Positions 17,084 to 25,054 of a DNA stretch of 64,000 nt are shown here, piece after piece. Below the pieces are notes generated by a model. It was not told where the DNA came from and did no database searches. It worked only from the letters and a program-made list of their open reading frames with translations. The position numbers were made by a program, and so were the translations under genes. Each line of letters begins with the position of its first letter. Position 1 is the stretch's first letter. The stretch is from Mycobacterium bourgelatii (GTDB taxonomy: Bacteria; Actinomycetota; Actinomycetes; Mycobacteriales; Mycobacteriaceae): positions 4,216,001 to 4,280,000 of the forward strand of contig NZ_BLKZ01000001.1 of assembly GCF_010723575.1 (NCBI RefSeq). The letters are read 5' to 3'.

Positions 17084-17979
17084 TAGGCACTCCCGAATCG
17101 TCGGTTACGGGAAGCATATTCCTCGCAAGCCGCCCACAGATCGCGACGATCGTAGTCCGGCCACAGCTTGTCCTGGAATACGTACTCGGCGTAAGCCGAT
17201 TGCCACAGCATGAAGTTGCTGGACCGGTGTTCACCCGAGGTGCGTAAGAACAGGTCCACATCGGGGATGTCCGGCCGCTGCATGTAACGGGAGATGGTGT
17301 CCTCGTTGATCCGGTCCGGATTCAACCGGCCCGCGGCGACTTCATTGGCGATTTGCCTTGTCGCTTCCGCAATTTCGGTACGTCCGCCGTAGTTCACGCA
17401 ATAGTTGATGGTGATGACGTCGTTGTTCTTCGTCACCTCCTCGGCGACGGCCAACTCGTTGATGACGCTGCGCCACAGGCGCGGTCGCGAACCCACCCAC
17501 CGGATGCGGACACCCATCTTGTTGAGGATGTCGCGACGCCGTCGCACCACGTCGCGGTTGAAGCCCATCAGGAAGCGGACCTCTTCAGCCGACCGCTTCC
17601 AATTCTCCGTGGAGAAGGCATAGAGGCTGAGCCATTTGATGCCGATTTCCACTGCACCGCAAGCGATGTCGATGACCACCGCCTCACCCATCTTGTGTCC
17701 CTCGGTGCGCGGTAGCCCGCGTTGGGTGGCCCAGCGCCCGTTGCCGTCCATCACGATGGCGACGTGGTTGGGCAACCGGTCGGCGGGTATTCGCGGCGCG
17801 ACCGCTTTGGATACGTGCTGCGGTGGCCGGCGCGGGCCACCGTCGGGCGCCGGCGGAAGCTCGGGAAAGACAACCGGCCAGGTGGATTTATCGGGGAAGG
17901 TCGGGTAATCGTCGGGCGCTGGTGGCAGCTGGGGGAAATCGGCCGACTTCAGATTCCGGGCGTTTCTAGCCACACTCAC
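17083..17979 (-). CDS. uppS: decaprenyl diphosphate synthase (cis-prenyltransferase)
   Basis: A 298-residue cis-prenyltransferase, homologue of Rv2361c, which makes the decaprenyl phosphate carrier used for arabinogalactan, peptidoglycan and LAM synthesis. After a Pro-rich N-terminal extension come the signature MDGNGRWATQRGLPRTEGHK near residues 77-96 (catalytic Asp), the WSLYAFSTENWKR-type segment (as KWLSLYAFSTENWKRS), and the C-terminal PDVDLFLRTSGEHRSSNFM substrate-binding block. The GTG start overlaps recO by 14 nt. Confidence 0.95.
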   Translation of the reverse strand: MSVARNARNLKSADFPQLPPAPDDYPTFPDKSTWPVVFPELPPAPDGGPRRPPQHVSKAVAPRIPADRLPNHVAIVMDGNGRWATQRGLPRTEGHKMGEAVVIDIACGAVEIGIKWLSLYAFSTENWKRSAEEVRFLMGFNRDVVRRRRDILNKMGVRIRWVGSRPRLWRSVINELAVAEEVTKNNDVITINYCVNYGGRTEIAEATRQIANEVAAGRLNPDRINEDTISRYMQRPDIPDVDLFLRTSGEHRSSNFMLWQSAYAEYVFQDKLWPDYDRRDLWAACEEYASRNRRFGSA

Positions 17980-18763
17980 CTCTCTTGCCCATCAACACGG
18001 CGCGCGCCTCGGCAACCGTGCGATCAGCGTGCTGAACCCGCTCCACCAGCGGCAGGGTCTTGAGTTGCCGTTCCAGGTGCCATTGCAAATGTGCGGCTAC
18101 CAATCCGCTGACATAACTACGGTGGGACTGCGGTGCCTGCTCGGCGGCCTCCCAGTCGCCGTCGTGCAGCGCCGTCATCAGGTCCAGCACCCCCAGCGGC
18201 GGTGTGGTAGAACCGGCCGGCCGGCAATGCGCGCAGACACTGCCGCCGGCGGCGATGTGAAACGCCCGATGCGGACCGGGCGTGGCACAGCGAGCGCACT
18301 CGGTCAACGCGGGAGCCCAGCCGGTAATGCCCATCGCGCGCAGCAGGTAGGCATCCAGCAACAGATCCCGGGGCCGGCGCCCGTCCGCCACCGCGCGCAG
18401 CGCGCCCACCGTGAGCCGGTGCAGCGCCGGGACGGGCGCGCGTTCCTCACCCGCGAGGCGTTCGGCGGTTTCCAGCATCGCGCAGCCACAGGTGTATCGG
18501 CCGTAGTCGCTGACGATGTCGGTGGCGAACGCATCGATGGAAACGACCTGGGTGACGATGTCGAGATTGCGGCCGGGATGGAGTTGCACCTCGATGTGGG
18601 CGAACGGCTCCAGCCGCGCGCCGAATTTGCTGCGGGTGCGCCGTACCCCTTTGGCCACCGCACGGACCAGCCCGTGGTCACGGGTCAATAAGGTGACGAT
18701 CCGGTCGGCCTCACCGAGCTTGTGCTGGCGCAGCACAACAGCCCGGTCTCGATATAGCCGCAT
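17966..18763 (-). CDS. recO: DNA repair protein RecO
   Basis: A 265-residue recombination mediator that helps load RecA through RecR in gap repair. The N-terminal OB fold starts MRLYRDRAVVLRQHKLGEADRIVTLLT, followed by the basic stretch KGVRRTRSKFGARLEP. A zinc-finger-like pair of CxxC motifs occurs at LTECARCATPG and GSVCAHCRPAG. The ATG at 18763 was chosen because it matches the invariant RecO start; 42 extra codons upstream do not. It overlaps uppS by 14 nt and is 61 nt from the divergent amiA2 start. Confidence 0.95.
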   Translation of the reverse strand: MRLYRDRAVVLRQHKLGEADRIVTLLTRDHGLVRAVAKGVRRTRSKFGARLEPFAHIEVQLHPGRNLDIVTQVVSIDAFATDIVSDYGRYTCGCAMLETAERLAGEERAPVPALHRLTVGALRAVADGRRPRDLLLDAYLLRAMGITGWAPALTECARCATPGPHRAFHIAAGGSVCAHCRPAGSTTPPLGVLDLMTALHDGDWEAAEQAPQSHRSYVSGLVAAHLQWHLERQLKTLPLVERVQHADRTVAEARAVLMGKRGECG

Positions 18764-18824
18764 CACAATAGTTTTGCACCCCGCCGCGACAATGCGAGCA
18801 TCCGCGCCGATAGTCTCGTACCCC

Positions 18825-20327
18825 GTGGTTAGCGCTTCCGGGACGGATTCCGGGGTCATTTCTGGCTCCGGCAACCGACGCCTGCCCACGCTAACCGACC
18901 TGCTGTATCAGCTGGCAACCCGCAAGGTCACCTCGGTCGAGCTGGTCCGCCGCTCCCTGCACGCGATCGATGTCAGCCAGTCGACGTTGAACGCCTTCCG
19001 GGTGGTTCTCACCGAGTCGGCGCTGGCTGACGCGGCGGCGGCCGACCGGCGCCGGGCCGCCGGGGACACGGCCCCACTGCTGGGCATCCCGATCGCGGTC
19101 AAGGACGACGTCGACGTTGCTGGAGTGCCGACCGCGTTCGGCACCGAGGGGTATGTCCGTCCCGCGACCGCCGATTCCGAGGTGGTTCGACGACTCAAGG
19201 CGGCCGGCGCGGTGATCGTGGGCAAAACCAACACCTGCGAACTCGGCCAATGGCCGTTTACCAGTGGTCCGGCGTTCGGGCACACCCGAAACCCCTGGTC
19301 ACGTCGGCACACACCGGGTGGATCGTCGGGCGGGAGCGCGGCGGCGGTTGCCGCGGGGTTGGTTACCGCCGCAATCGGCTCCGACGGCGCCGGAAGTATT
19401 CGGATCCCGGCCGCGTGGACCCACCTGGTCGGCATCAAACCGCAACGCGGCCGGATCTCCACCTGGCCGATGCCCGAAGCGTTCAATGGCATAACGGTCA
19501 ACGGTGTGCTGGCCCGCACCGTTGCCGATGCGGCGCTCGTGCTCGATGCGGCCTCCGGCAACGTCGAGGGCGACCGGCACAAACCGCCGCCGCTCACCGC
19601 ATCCGACTACGTCAGCGTGGCGCCCGGTTCGCTGAAGATCGCGCTGTCGACGCGATTCCCCTACACCTTCTTCCGGGCCAAGTTGCATCCCGAGATACTG
19701 GCCGCCACCCAGCGGGTGGGCGAACAACTCGAGATGCTCGGCCACACCGTCGTGAAGGGCAACCCGGACTACGGGCTGCGCATGTCGTGGGACTTCCTGG
19801 CCCGGTCCACGGCGGGGCTACGCGAGTGGGAGGAGCGGTTGGGCGACGGCGTCATCTGGGATCCCCGGACGTTGGCCAACCTGAGGACGGGCCATGTGCT
19901 CGGCCAGGCGATCCTGCGAAGCGCACGCCGTCACGAAGCCGCCGCCCAGCAGCGGGTGGGTTCGATTTTCGACATCGTCGATGTGGTGCTGGCGCCGACG
20001 ACTGCGCAACCACCGCCGTTGGCCCGCGCCTTCGATCGGTTGAGCGGCCTTGGCACCGACCGCATGATGATCGCCGCGTGCCCGCTGACCTGGCCGTGGA
20101 ACGTGTTGGGTTGGCCGTCGATCAACGTGCCGGCGGGCTTCACTTCCGACGGCCTGCCCATCGGTGTGCAACTGATGGGTCCGGCCAACAGCGAAGGCCT
20201 GTTGATCTCACTGGCCGCCGAGTTGGAAGCCGTGAGCGGCTGGGCCAGCAAGCAGCCAAAGGTGTGGTGGAACACCGGGAACAGCACCCCGCCGATCCAC
20301 AGCGTGCCGACACCACCAAAGCGATAA
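18825..20327 (+). CDS. amiA2: amidase (AmiA2-like)
   Basis: A 500-residue amidase-signature enzyme that hydrolyses small amides. The Ser-cisSer-Lys triad is visible: Lys in IPIAVKDDVDVAGV near residue 90, cis-Ser and nucleophile Ser in the Gly/Ser-rich TPGGSSGGSAAAVAAG and GSDGAGSIRIPA near residues 165-195. The GTG start (VVSASGTDSG) corresponds to M. tuberculosis AmiA2 (Rv2363, 484 residues). The frame stays open upstream, but that part overlaps recO antisense and has no family similarity. It is divergent from recO, as in M. tuberculosis. Confidence 0.9.
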   Translation: MVSASGTDSGVISGSGNRRLPTLTDLLYQLATRKVTSVELVRRSLHAIDVSQSTLNAFRVVLTESALADAAAADRRRAAGDTAPLLGIPIAVKDDVDVAGVPTAFGTEGYVRPATADSEVVRRLKAAGAVIVGKTNTCELGQWPFTSGPAFGHTRNPWSRRHTPGGSSGGSAAAVAAGLVTAAIGSDGAGSIRIPAAWTHLVGIKPQRGRISTWPMPEAFNGITVNGVLARTVADAALVLDAASGNVEGDRHKPPPLTASDYVSVAPGSLKIALSTRFPYTFFRAKLHPEILAATQRVGEQLEMLGHTVVKGNPDYGLRMSWDFLARSTAGLREWEERLGDGVIWDPRTLANLRTGHVLGQAILRSARRHEAAAQQRVGSIFDIVDVVLAPTTAQPPPLARAFDRLSGLGTDRMMIAACPLTWPWNVLGWPSINVPAGFTSDGLPIGVQLMGPANSEGLLISLAAELEAVSGWASKQPKVWWNTGNSTPPIHSVPTPPKR

Positions 20328-20480
20328 GTCGCAAAACCCGTTAGCCGTCGTCGCGACACCACGGGACCAGGCGACGATCGAGTGACTGAAAACGCCGTCT
20401 CTCAGTTTGGGTCGAAAGCCCGCGGGTACCCGCCGCTCGGGCAGCCTACATCCCAAATCAATCCTTTTAGGGAGATAGCA

Positions 20481-21377
20481 ATGTTTGTGCATAACAAGGA
20501 ACTTCAATTCGAGGTGCGCGTCAGCGAACCTGACCCCCGCTTTGCCTCACTACTGATGGAGCAGTTCGGCGGCGCAAACGGTGAGCTCACCGCGGCGCTG
20601 CAGTACTTCACCCAGGCTTTCGTGTTGCGGGAGAAAAACCCCAAGATGTATGACCTGTTCATGGACATCGCAACCGAGGAGCTGAGTCACCTCGAGATGG
20701 TCGGGTCCATGATCACGATGCTGCTCGACGGACTCAACGACAACCTCAAGCAGGCCACCGAGGTGTGTGACTGGATGCCCGCGGTAGCCAGCCGCGACGG
20801 TCGCCAGCAGGCGATTCACCAGGTCGCGGTCAATCCGATGTTTCTCGTGCTCAGCGGGGGCGGGCCGGACGTGAAGGACTCGGCCGGCAACAACTGGACC
20901 GGCGCATTCATCGACGCGAACGGCGATCCCACCGTGGACCTGCGGAACAACTTGGCCGCCGAATCCCGGGCGAAAGTCGTCTACGAGTACCTCAAGCAGT
21001 TCACCGACGATCCCGGTGTGCAGGACACCCTCACGTTCCTGATGACCCGCGAAGTTGCGCACTACCAGCAGTTCACCGCCGCGCTGAACGAACTGCCGGT
21101 CAACTTCCCGCCGGGACAGTTGCCATCTGACCCGCGTTTCCACAACAAGGCGTTCAACATGTCCAACGGCGGTGGCGAATCGATCCGTGGACCCTGGAAC
21201 GAGGGGCAGGGCCCGTGGCCGGAGGGCATCGAGTGGGACTACGTGGAAAAGCCTGAGCAGCAATGGCTTGGCAGCACGGTGCGCCGCAATATGGGCGCCG
21301 AGCAAAACCCAGAGGGCTCACCGGCCGTCGATGGCGAGAAGCCGTTCACCCACGAACAGCGCGTCCCGACAACGTAA
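20481..21377 (+). CDS. manganese catalase
   Basis: A 298-residue non-haem di-manganese catalase that disproportionates hydrogen peroxide in the cytosol. The four-helix ligand set is visible: Glu in EQFGGANGELTAALQYF near residue 35, Glu and His in IATEELSHLEMVG near residues 65-72, and Glu/His in TREVAHYQQF near residue 193. The C-terminal extension (NMSNGGGESIRGPWNEG) is typical of the family. ATG at 20481 was chosen because MFVHNKELQFEV is the family start and AGGGAG lies 7-12 nt upstream. It is convergent with a hemerythrin gene; neither is present between amiA2 and era in M. tuberculosis. Confidence 0.92.
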   Translation: MFVHNKELQFEVRVSEPDPRFASLLMEQFGGANGELTAALQYFTQAFVLREKNPKMYDLFMDIATEELSHLEMVGSMITMLLDGLNDNLKQATEVCDWMPAVASRDGRQQAIHQVAVNPMFLVLSGGGPDVKDSAGNNWTGAFIDANGDPTVDLRNNLAAESRAKVVYEYLKQFTDDPGVQDTLTFLMTREVAHYQQFTAALNELPVNFPPGQLPSDPRFHNKAFNMSNGGGESIRGPWNEGQGPWPEGIEWDYVEKPEQQWLGSTVRRNMGAEQNPEGSPAVDGEKPFTHEQRVPTT

Positions 21378-21398
21378 TTCGAGGTAATTCGACAGTCA

Positions 21399-21435
21399 AA
21401 GGTCGGGCGTTGATGCGTGATCAACGCCCGACCTT
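21399..21435. terminator. bidirectional terminator, catalase/hemerythrin
   Basis: A 16-bp perfect inverted repeat (21399-21414 with 21420-21435) has a 5-nt GCGTG loop. It sits between the convergent stops of the manganese catalase and hemerythrin genes. Confidence 0.75.
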
Positions 21436-21445
21436 CTGATTTGCC

Positions 21446-22024
21446 TTATTTGATTTGGGGATCGGGCGGATTGTCGTCACTGCGACCGGTGAACGCGTCC
21501 CGCACGTGGTCGACGATCGCCGCGCCCATTCCCACGGTCTTGAGTACGGCGGGGTTGGGCGGGGTATCCGGGTGCGGCCGCGTCGGCGCGATCTTCTTCG
21601 CGGTTTCCAGCTTTGCGCCGATCTTTTCCAGTTCCTCGCGGCTGATCGCGGACTCCACGGCGGGCCAAACGACTTCTTGCTCGTATGCGATGTGCTCGCG
21701 GCCCAGCTTGATGAACTCCTGAAGAGCTTCGTGATAGTCCGGCTCGCCGGGCTTGCTGTCCTCCAGCCGTTGCAATACCTTCTTGCCGGCCTGCTCTTGC
21801 TCGATCGCCTTGTCGACGAGCGCATCGCCGAGTGCGTCCCGTACGGCCGGCCAGAAGTGTTGTTCCTCGATCGCCTCGTGCTGCGATTCGGAAATGATCA
21901 GGGTGTTCACCGTGGTTTCCAGGCCGCTGCTCTCAGCGCCCGAACCCATTGGTGCCCCGTCGAGCGACTCGAACAAGCCGAGCACACTCTTGTGGTCTTG
22001 TCGGAGAAACGTTATTGCGTCCAT
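21446..22024 (-). CDS. hemerythrin HHE cation-binding domain protein
   Basis: A 192-residue helical-bundle protein with hemerythrin-like di-iron ligands: His in FLRQDHKSVL, His/Glu in ESQHEAIEEQHFWP and His/Glu in GREHIAYEQEVVWP, all within the first 125 residues. The tail is Pro-rich and ends NPPDPQIK. Such proteins in mycobacteria bind oxygen or nitric oxide or influence peroxide response. The pairing with the convergent manganese catalase suggests an oxidative-stress module. The start MDAITFLRQDH has AGAAAGAA upstream. Confidence 0.85.
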   Translation of the reverse strand: MDAITFLRQDHKSVLGLFESLDGAPMGSGAESSGLETTVNTLIISESQHEAIEEQHFWPAVRDALGDALVDKAIEQEQAGKKVLQRLEDSKPGEPDYHEALQEFIKLGREHIAYEQEVVWPAVESAISREELEKIGAKLETAKKIAPTRPHPDTPPNPAVLKTVGMGAAIVDHVRDAFTGRSDDNPPDPQIK

Positions 22025-22193
22025 AGTTCTTCTTTCGATTGGGCCGTATCGATCGACTAAGGCGTGTTAGCGCGCCGAACGTGAGGGCCTATGTACCAAC
22101 TTCGAAAGTTTTCGGGCCATAGGGACCACTCTCGGTGAGTGGTACCCAAGCGAGAGGCGTTAAAACAGAACAGCAGGCTGCGAACAGTTCGGG

Positions 22194-23093
22194 CTAGAAC
22201 CCGAGTCGGCCAAGCTGTTTGGGATCGCGCTGCCAGTTCTTGGCTACCTTGACGCGAAGATCGAGGTAAATCTTGGTGCCGAGCAGCTTTTCGATCTGGC
22301 GGCGCGCCGCGCTGCCCACTTCGCGCAATCGGGCCCCGCCCTTGCCGATGACAATGCCCTTCTGGCTGTCCCGTTCGACGTAAAGCACGGCATGCACGTC
22401 GACCAGGTCGTCGCGCCCCTCCCTGGGGTTGACCTCTTCGATCACCACGGCCAAGGAATGCGGCAGCTCATCCCGAACCCCCTCCAAAGCGGCCTCACGG
22501 ATGAGCTCGGCCATCAGAACCTCTTCGGGTTCGTCGGTCAACTCACCATCGGGGTAATAGGCCGGCCCGACGGGTAAATGCGAGGCCAGGACGTCGATCA
22601 GCACGTCGATCTGCTCACCGGACATCGCTGACACCGGCACGATTTCGGCCACGTTGGGCACCAGTTCGCTGACCGCGACGAGTTGGCTGGCGACGCGGTC
22701 TTTGGGCACCTTGTCGATCTTGGTGACGATGACGACGACTTTGGTCTTGGGCGCAATGGCGCTGATCTGCTCGACAATCCAGCGGTCCCCCGGCCCGATC
22801 GCCTCATCGGCAGGGATGCACAGCCCGATGATGTCGACCTCGGTGTAGGTGTCACGCACCAAGTCGTTGAGGCGCTTGCCGAGTAGCGTGCGAGGCCGAT
22901 GCAGCCCCGGTGTGTCGACGAGGATGATCTGAAAGTCCGTGCGGTGCACGATGCCTCGAATGGTGTGCCGGGTGGTCTGCGGCCGCATCGAGGTGATCGC
23001 CACCTTCGCACCCACCAGTGCGTTGGTCAGGGTGGACTTGCCGGTGTTCGGCCGGCCCACCAAACAGACGAAGCCAGAACGGAATTCAGTCAT
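22194..23093 (-). CDS. era: GTPase Era
   Basis: A 299-residue essential GTPase in 16S rRNA maturation and 30S assembly. G1 is GRPNTGKST near residue 14, G2 is in RPQTTRHTIRG, G3 is DTPGLHRP, and G4 is VTKIDKVP. A C-terminal KH RNA-binding domain has VIGKGGARLREVG near residue 260. The ATG at 23093 gives MTEFRSGFVCLVGRPN, the standard start; 15 further upstream codons are not conserved. It lies 114 nt downstream of the CNNM/CBS gene. The small Rv2365c gene found here in M. tuberculosis is absent. Confidence 0.96.
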   Translation of the reverse strand: MTEFRSGFVCLVGRPNTGKSTLTNALVGAKVAITSMRPQTTRHTIRGIVHRTDFQIILVDTPGLHRPRTLLGKRLNDLVRDTYTEVDIIGLCIPADEAIGPGDRWIVEQISAIAPKTKVVVIVTKIDKVPKDRVASQLVAVSELVPNVAEIVPVSAMSGEQIDVLIDVLASHLPVGPAYYPDGELTDEPEEVLMAELIREAALEGVRDELPHSLAVVIEEVNPREGRDDLVDVHAVLYVERDSQKGIVIGKGGARLREVGSAARRQIEKLLGTKIYLDLRVKVAKNWQRDPKQLGRLGF

Positions 23094-23207
23094 AGCCCGC
23101 CTCCCGGCACCTGCCCCCGCGAGCGGGCGTGTCTGCACAGCGACACGCCGTGCGGAGTGTCAATTTGCGCGCCCTCGCACCGCCGGGCGGCGGTGGCACC
23201 GCTGGCC

Positions 23208-24503
23208 TCAGTCATCACCCTCGTCCTCACCGTCGGTCTCCACCCGGCTGAGCAGCACGGTGCCGACACGTACCCGGCCCCGATGGTCGCGGCCGCCCTC
23301 GGCATACAGCCGCAAGCCATGGGAGATCACTTCCGAACCGGGCAGCGGAACACGGCCCAGTTCCAGTGCGAGCAGACCGCCCACCGTGTCGACGTCGAGG
23401 TTCTCGTCGAATTCCACGCCGTACAACTCCCCCAGGTCTTCGATCGGCAATCGTGCGGATACCCGGAAGCAGTTGTCCCCCAACTCTTCAATGGGGGCCG
23501 TCTCCGCCTCGTCGTATTCGTCGGCGATCTCGCCGACGATTTCTTCGAGCACATCTTCAATGCTGACCAGCCCGGCAATGGCACCGTATTCGTCGACCAG
23601 CAGCGCCATGTGGTTGCGATCGCGCTGCATTTCGCGCAGCAGCGCATCGAGCGGCTTGGAGTCCGGCACGAATACGGCGGGACGCATGACCTTCGTCACG
23701 GGCGTGTCCCGACCTCCGTTCGACGTGCCCATGGTCTGCTGCACAAGGTCTTTCAGATACACGACTCCGATGATGTCGTCGACGTTTTCGCCGATCACCG
23801 GGATGCGGGAATGCCCGCTGCGTACCGCCAATGTCATCGCCTGATCGGCCGTTTTGTCACCCTCGATCCACACCATTTCGGTGCGCGGCACCATCACCTC
23901 GCGCGCCGGAGTGTCGCCGAGTTCGAAGACAGACTCGATCATTCGCCGCTCGTCGGCGGCGACGACGCCGCGCTGCTGAGCCAGGTCGACCACTTCGCGC
24001 AACTCGATCTCGGAGGCGAACGGCCCGTTCCGGAAGCCACGCCCGGGCGTGAGCGCGTTTCCCAACACCACCAACAGCCGGCTGATCGGCGTCAACAGCC
24101 ATGAAATCACCTGCAGCGGAACGGCTGTCGCGAGCGCAATGGAATAGGCGTGTTGCCGGCCGAGGGTACGTGGGCCGACACCGATGACCACGAAGCTGAT
24201 TACCACCATGACGGCCGCGGCCACCACCAAGCCGAGGTTCGCACTCAAATGGTGACGACAAAAAACCACCAACAGCGCGGTCGCGGTGATCTCGCAAGCG
24301 ATGCGCAGCAGCACCACGAGGTTGATGTGGCGCGGTCGGTCTTCCATCACCTTGAGCAGAGCCCTGGCGCCGGGCCGTTCGTCGCGCACCATCTCGTGCA
24401 CGCGGGCCAGCGAAACGGTACTGACGGCGGCGTCCAGCGCGGCAAAAATTCCGCCCAAACCGATCAACAGGATCGCGCCGAGCAGCTGCGAAAGGCCGGT
24501 CAC
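23208..24503 (-). CDS. CNNM/CorC-type CBS-domain membrane protein (Rv2366c-like)
   Basis: A 431-residue membrane protein, homologue of Rv2366c, of the CNNM/CorC/HlyC family implicated in divalent-cation (magnesium/cobalt) transport. An N-terminal DUF21 region has about four hydrophobic segments (residues 1-150). Two CBS domains lie near residues 190-320 (AREVMVPRTEMVWIEGD, VMRPAVFVPDSKPLDALL, LVDEYGAIAGLVSIEDVLEEIVGEI). A CorC/HlyC C-terminal domain follows. The GTG start overlaps the ybeY stop by 4 nt (GTGA), so the two are coupled. Transport activity is inferred from the family. Confidence 0.88.
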   Translation of the reverse strand: MTGLSQLLGAILLIGLGGIFAALDAAVSTVSLARVHEMVRDERPGARALLKVMEDRPRHINLVVLLRIACEITATALLVVFCRHHLSANLGLVVAAAVMVVISFVVIGVGPRTLGRQHAYSIALATAVPLQVISWLLTPISRLLVVLGNALTPGRGFRNGPFASEIELREVVDLAQQRGVVAADERRMIESVFELGDTPAREVMVPRTEMVWIEGDKTADQAMTLAVRSGHSRIPVIGENVDDIIGVVYLKDLVQQTMGTSNGGRDTPVTKVMRPAVFVPDSKPLDALLREMQRDRNHMALLVDEYGAIAGLVSIEDVLEEIVGEIADEYDEAETAPIEELGDNCFRVSARLPIEDLGELYGVEFDENLDVDTVGGLLALELGRVPLPGSEVISHGLRLYAEGGRDHRGRVRVGTVLLSRVETDGEDEGDD

Positions 24504-25036
24504 GGTTGGTCGAAATACCTTGACTTGTCCAGGAGCCGACGGTCCCGTTCGTTCTGCAGGTCCTGATGGTAGGCCTCGACCTGGTCGGCGACCCACTCTT
24601 CGAGCAACCGATCCTGCAGGGCGAACATCTCCTTCTCTTCCTGCGGATCACCGTGGTCATACCCAAGCAGGTGCAGCACGCCATGAATGGTCAGCAGCGC
24701 CAACTCGTGGCCAAGACTGTGTCCGGCGGCCGCGGCTTGCTTGGCGGCGAATTCCGGGCACAGCACGATGTCGCCGAGCATGGCCGGACCCGGCTCGGGC
24801 GCATCGGGACGGCCGCCCGGTTCCAGCTCATCCATGGGGAAGCTCATGACGTCGGTGGGACCGGGCAGATCCATCCAGCGCATGTGCAGGTCGGCCATCG
24901 CGGCCGTGTCCAGCAGCACCATCGACAGCTCGGCGGCCGGGTTGACGTCCATCTTGTTGATGACGAACCGGGCGACGCTCACCAGTTCGGCTTCGGAGAC
25001 GTCGATGCCCGACTCGTTGGATACTTCGATGCTCAT
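24500..25036 (-). CDS. ybeY: endoribonuclease YbeY
   Basis: A 178-residue single-strand-specific metallo-endoribonuclease that takes part in 16S rRNA 3'-end maturation and late ribosome quality control. The zinc motif HGVLHLLGYDH near residues 114-124 carries the three His ligands, and the family-conserved DVMSFPMDE is near residue 62. It lies between phoH1 and the CNNM/CBS gene, in the widely conserved phoH-ybeY-corC-era order. The start MSIEVSNESG is the usual mycobacterial one. It begins 18 nt after the phoH stop. Confidence 0.95.
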   Translation of the reverse strand: MSIEVSNESGIDVSEAELVSVARFVINKMDVNPAAELSMVLLDTAAMADLHMRWMDLPGPTDVMSFPMDELEPGGRPDAPEPGPAMLGDIVLCPEFAAKQAAAAGHSLGHELALLTIHGVLHLLGYDHGDPQEEKEMFALQDRLLEEWVADQVEAYHQDLQNERDRRLLDKSRYFDQP

Positions 25037-25054
25037 TGAACGATCACTGCACCA

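Noticed and set aside
22899..24104. A 401-codon frame antisense to era and the CNNM/CBS gene
   Set aside because: It runs across two conserved genes on the other strand and has no protein-like motif.
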